DNA from: Niabella beijingensis
GTDB lineage: Bacteria; Bacteroidota; Bacteroidia; Chitinophagales; Chitinophagaceae
Assembly: GCF_020034665.1 (NCBI RefSeq)
Contig: NZ_JAIQDI010000002.1
Span: 1,922,001-1,986,000, forward strand
DNA: 64,000 nt
Direction of reading: 5' to 3'
Shown: in pieces, positions 61,425 to 64,000 of the stretch
Layout: each line of letters begins with the position of its first letter
Position numbering within the stretch: the first letter of the stretch is position 1
The notes under the pieces: generated by a model
Seen by the model: the letters and a program-made list of their open reading frames with translations, nothing else
Told to the model about the DNA's origin: nothing
The model's database searches: none
Position numbers and translations under genes: made by a program

Positions 61425-61910
61425 TCAGTCTGGGTCATTTATAGTTTTAAACCTACCTTTTGAACAGATATAGGTGAAAAATTGAGGGTATTTAGGAGAG
61501 AAAGTATTCCTACGACCCAACATATAAGTATCCACATCTTGTAATTCACATTTCCAATCGGAAATCAAAGTGGTTTGCTTGTTTGTCAACATTACTACTT
61601 CTAAAGTTTGCTCACCTTTCGTATTACTAATAAATGTATAAACTCTGTAAAATTTATTGTAAAAATTATCATGGGTAGTATGCAACAATTTTTCAAAAAC
61701 AGTAATTTGATTTTCTTTATCAGGCGTATCTCCAATAAAAGGTTTTACAATGTACCCAATTGGCCGGCCGTTGTTCTTTACCTCTATGCTTCCACATTCT
61801 TGTTTACTATTTGTAATTAGGATATGCGGCGGATAAACTACGATCTGTTTTTGGGCGACAGAGCAGGAGCAAACAAATATCAAGCATAATATCAGACAGT
61901 TATTAATCAT
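61425..61910 (-). CDS. Small exported protein, possibly an immunity-type protein
   Basis: 161 aa with a lipoprotein-like signal (LILCLIFVCSCSVAQ). The mature part has no known domain. It lies in an AT-rich minus-strand group with an Rhs remnant and an Rhs toxin tip, so a role in toxin immunity is possible (inference). Confidence 0.55.
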   Translation of the reverse strand: MINNCLILCLIFVCSCSVAQKQIVVYPPHILITNSKQECGSIEVKNNGRPIGYIVKPFIGDTPDKENQITVFEKLLHTTHDNFYNKFYRVYTFISNTKGEQTLEVVMLTNKQTTLISDWKCELQDVDTYMLGRRNTFSPKYPQFFTYICSKGRFKTINDPD

Positions 61911-61929
61911 AAGTAATTTAATTTATTGC

Positions 61930-62150
61930 TTGCAATATATATAATGTCAACATTGAGGCTCGTTGTTGAAATAGAAGCATAGGCATCGGAAGTAAGGAAT
62001 AATCTGTTTGGGATCTATCTGCCACCAGCCGTTCAATTGTGGATCAAGTGTTCGATAGAAAGCATCATATTAGTTCAGGGCCAGTTCTTTGGCTTGCTCT
62101 ATACCATTAAACATCTTTATATATTCTGATACTTTTGCTTTTGAAAACTG
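61930..62150 (-). pseudogene. Rhs core C-terminal remnant
   Basis: On the minus strand the sequence reads FNGIEQAKELALN, then a TAA, then YDAFYRTLDPQLNGWWQIDP: the Rhs motif YDAxYRTLDPQLxRWWQIDP before the variable toxin tip. The stop within it and the missing rest show it is broken. No intact gene exists between 61911 and 62249. Confidence 0.75.
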
Positions 62151-62249
62151 AGATTTTTTTTGTTAGACAAAACGGATAATAATGCGTCTCTTCCTGTAGC
62201 CTTTTTGTTTTATTTACAAATGAAATAATTGAATAGAGCTATACTCATT

Positions 62250-62765
62250 CTATTTTTCCATTTCCTTATATTGATTACGCTCCTCCATTTTATAACCGGG
62301 CAATGCAGCCTTTGTATAAACTTCCAGACTTATGTCAATCCCTAAGCATTCTTGATATTGTCCTCTTAAACTAGGCTCAGTACCAAAATCAAAACTTGCT
62401 GGATTTGAGGATTTTTTCAGGCAAACATTAATAAAAGAATGATCTATTCGTCGAAAAATGGTATCTAAGGTGATATCGCCACGGCATAAAAAAATGGCAT
62501 TATTAATTTTTATCGCTCCGATATAGTCAAGGGCATTAGAAGATTTATATTGTCCCACCTCTATAACGATATATCGTTTATTATTCTTCTTTTTAAACGA
62601 CATTGAATAGAAATCTTGACTGCTTTTATAAAATTTATGATTTGCCTTTACTATTTCCTTAAGCAAATTATCAATACAATTAATTGCATTATAAACCGGC
62701 AGTTTCTGTTTTTGACATTTTGAACTATCAATAATTTGCTCGGTTTCAAAGAATCCCAATGACAT
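62250..62765 (-). CDS. Secreted-type hypothetical protein with a frame break in its signal
   Basis: 171 aa from ATG 62765 (MSLGFFETEQIID). An upstream ATG at 62794 encodes a good signal peptide start (MKALILCFF) but is out of frame by one base; adding one T to the run of nine (62766-62774) would join them as MKALILCFFFMSLGFFETEQ. Body is Cys- and Lys-rich (SSKCQKQKLPVYNAINC). Function unknown; in the Rhs-linked group. Confidence 0.55.
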   Translation of the reverse strand: MSLGFFETEQIIDSSKCQKQKLPVYNAINCIDNLLKEIVKANHKFYKSSQDFYSMSFKKKNNKRYIVIEVGQYKSSNALDYIGAIKINNAIFLCRGDITLDTIFRRIDHSFINVCLKKSSNPASFDFGTEPSLRGQYQECLGIDISLEVYTKAALPGYKMEERNQYKEMEK

Positions 62766-62883
62766 AAAAAAAAACAAAGTATTAATGCTTTCATGCTACT
62801 TTTTTTTGCCGACTAATAATAATTATGTTTTCGAGATCTGGTTGAGTATCAGTACTGCGAAAAGGAGTATACTGTTCATCATC

Positions 62884-63237
62884 TCAGGTGTAAACATTAA
62901 ACTTAGCTGATGGCGAATATTTAACTACGTCTTTTACAAAACCCATATCCCCTCCTCTATTTACATTCATACCTTCAGGAACTAAGGCAGATGGATAATG
63001 AACTCCTCCAGGACGGCTATGATCATACTGAGCAATCTTCTCTAAGTTCGTTCCAGGTATTTTTCTATCAAGTGCAAGAGTCATAAAACCTTCGCCCCCA
63101 AAATGTGGCTGGTTGAAACAAAATTCTGGCCATCGCTTAAACTCAAAGTCTAGATTTCCATAAATGAAAAGCCCAAAGACTTCTATAAAAAAATATCGCT
63201 GACCTGTAAACGTCCGGCACTTTTTTGTTTTATCCAT
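62884..63237 (-). CDS. Hypothetical protein, possible displaced Rhs tip
   Basis: 117 aa (MDKTKKCRTFTGQR start), without a signal peptide. The C-terminal half (SRPGGVHYPSALVPEGMNV) looks like a former Rhs-type effector or tip fragment, but no motif is certain. Starts 8 bp inside the next upstream gene's end. Confidence 0.45.
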   Translation of the reverse strand: MDKTKKCRTFTGQRYFFIEVFGLFIYGNLDFEFKRWPEFCFNQPHFGGEGFMTLALDRKIPGTNLEKIAQYDHSRPGGVHYPSALVPEGMNVNRGGDMGFVKDVVKYSPSAKFNVYT

Positions 63238-63718
63238 TACCATTTATTTGAAGGTTTGAGAGATTTTTCGTCGTTATGTTAACTTCTACATTCCAATAAT
63301 AGCTACAACCATCATTAACACTGATTAAATCATACTTCGCTCTACCTCTTAAATCTTTATTCCAAAACATGTTTATCCAGACTATCTTTTCTCCTTTAGT
63401 ATTGATAAAGCCAAAATATTGCCTGCAATATTTACTAAGTTTTCGATTGATATTAGGACATCCTTTTGATTGATTTTCCTTACTGTCGTTCAAACCGAAC
63501 AGTTGTTCTCTTAAAATTCCTTCCGCTATATGTATATCATCGCATGATAAAATAATTCTGCCTTGTTGCTCTTTTATGGATTTCAAAACAATATAGCTTG
63601 TATCAAACATATACCCACAATATCCCTTCCCTTTACAAAGAGTAGCTTCTTTTTGAGCATGCAAATTAAAAGAGAAGATTAAAAACATTATCGCTATAAA
63701 AATTAACTTCTGTTGCAT
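63230..63718 (-). CDS. Small exported protein next to the Rhs toxin
   Basis: 162 aa with a signal peptide (LIFIAIMFLIFSFNLHAQ). Cys-rich (LCKGKGYCGYMF). Lies 9 bp after the Rhs tip on the same strand, the position of an immunity protein. No known domain. Confidence 0.55.
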   Translation of the reverse strand: MQQKLIFIAIMFLIFSFNLHAQKEATLCKGKGYCGYMFDTSYIVLKSIKEQQGRIILSCDDIHIAEGILREQLFGLNDSKENQSKGCPNINRKLSKYCRQYFGFINTKGEKIVWINMFWNKDLRGRAKYDLISVNDGCSYYWNVEVNITTKNLSNLQINGNG

Positions 63719-63726
63719 AAGATTGA

Positions 63727-64000
63727 TTATTGTATTGGAAAATTAATTGGAAGTCCTGATGGAGTTAATAAAGAAGGTCCTGTTCCTGTAAAACTACCTC
63801 CGTTATCTTGCAAGCCATATTGTGTACGCAATGGCAATTCCGCTTGCTGTCTAATTATATTTTCATAATAAACTGCACGCCACTCCGATTTATTTAACCC
63901 TTGGTCTTTTGATAAGTAAGAATTTCCGTTTAAGGGATTTGTATAATCACTTCCAATGTATAATGTACCTTGGTTGGCATCTCGTCCATGAGCCATTTCA
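63727..64000 (-). CDS. C-terminal part of an Rhs-type metallopeptidase toxin (partial)
   Basis: Runs off the window at 64000. The visible start reads EMAHGRDANQGTLY; the base before it fits a His codon, giving HEMAHGRD, an HExxH-D zinc-peptidase signature as in M91/NleD-like effectors. The end is LLTPSGLPINFPIQ. Probably the toxin tip of an Rhs protein whose core lies to the right. Confidence 0.65.
   Translation of the reverse strand, partial: EMAHGRDANQGTLYIGSDYTNPLNGNSYLSKDQGLNKSEWRAVYYENIIRQQAELPLRTQYGLQDNGGSFTGTGPSLLTPSGLPINFPIQ

Overview
The window looks like a Bacteroidota chromosome, most likely Chitinophagaceae or a relative, carrying an integrated conjugative element (ICE). Evidence for the phylum: promoters of the TTTG / TAnnTTTG type, weak or absent Shine-Dalgarno sequences, CTnDOT-like Tra proteins (DUF4133, DUF4134, DUF4138, DUF3872), two RteC-type regulators and a CusA pump fused to its outer-membrane factor. 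The genus assignment is inference only. No rRNA or CRISPR array was seen.

1 to about 12,958: GC-rich chromosomal flank. It holds selU and selD (selenouridine modification of tRNA), an arsenic operon (arsR, DUF6428, methyltransferase, arsC) with a repeated ArsR-type operator, a three-gene JetA-JetB-JetC (Wadjet/MksBEF-like) condensin operon without the JetD nuclease, and a PAS histidine kinase next to a receiver-Crp regulator.

12,959-13,031: tRNA-Lys(UUU). A large serine recombinase lies on the opposite strand, and its last codons run antisense through the tRNA terminator and most of the tRNA. This is the left ICE boundary. Next come a 53-aa protein, a large nested inverted repeat, an ArdA anti-restriction gene with a string of small ICE genes, a block of five hairpins, a receiver-only regulator and a second nested inverted repeat.

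19,406-31,643: the minus-strand transfer genes traA to traQ. They are followed by a noncoding, inverted-repeat-rich region with an oriT candidate, then mobA-mobB-mobC on the plus strand.

36,569-53,344: cargo. The first module is TetR-controlled (VOC protein, SDR, DUF6010, membrane proteins) with three matching operators. The second concerns metals and redox: His-rich protein, CusA-OMF fusion, CusB, PAP2 phosphatase, CxxCH heme protein, thioredoxin-like protein, ApbE flavin transferase, DUF4266 lipoprotein, DUF3570 barrel, P2-type ATPase and VIT transporter.

53,460-60,714: regulation and excision (RteC, ORF6N-PLD protein, TopB, DUF3945, HTH/Xis-like, second RteC). This resembles the RteC-controlled excision operon of CTnDOT.

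60,823-64,000: AT-rich minus-strand island with a broken ISL3-type transposase, small secreted proteins, an Rhs core remnant, and the end of a probable Rhs metallopeptidase toxin that runs off the window. The right attachment site of the ICE was not found, so it is open whether this island is chromosomal or inside the element.
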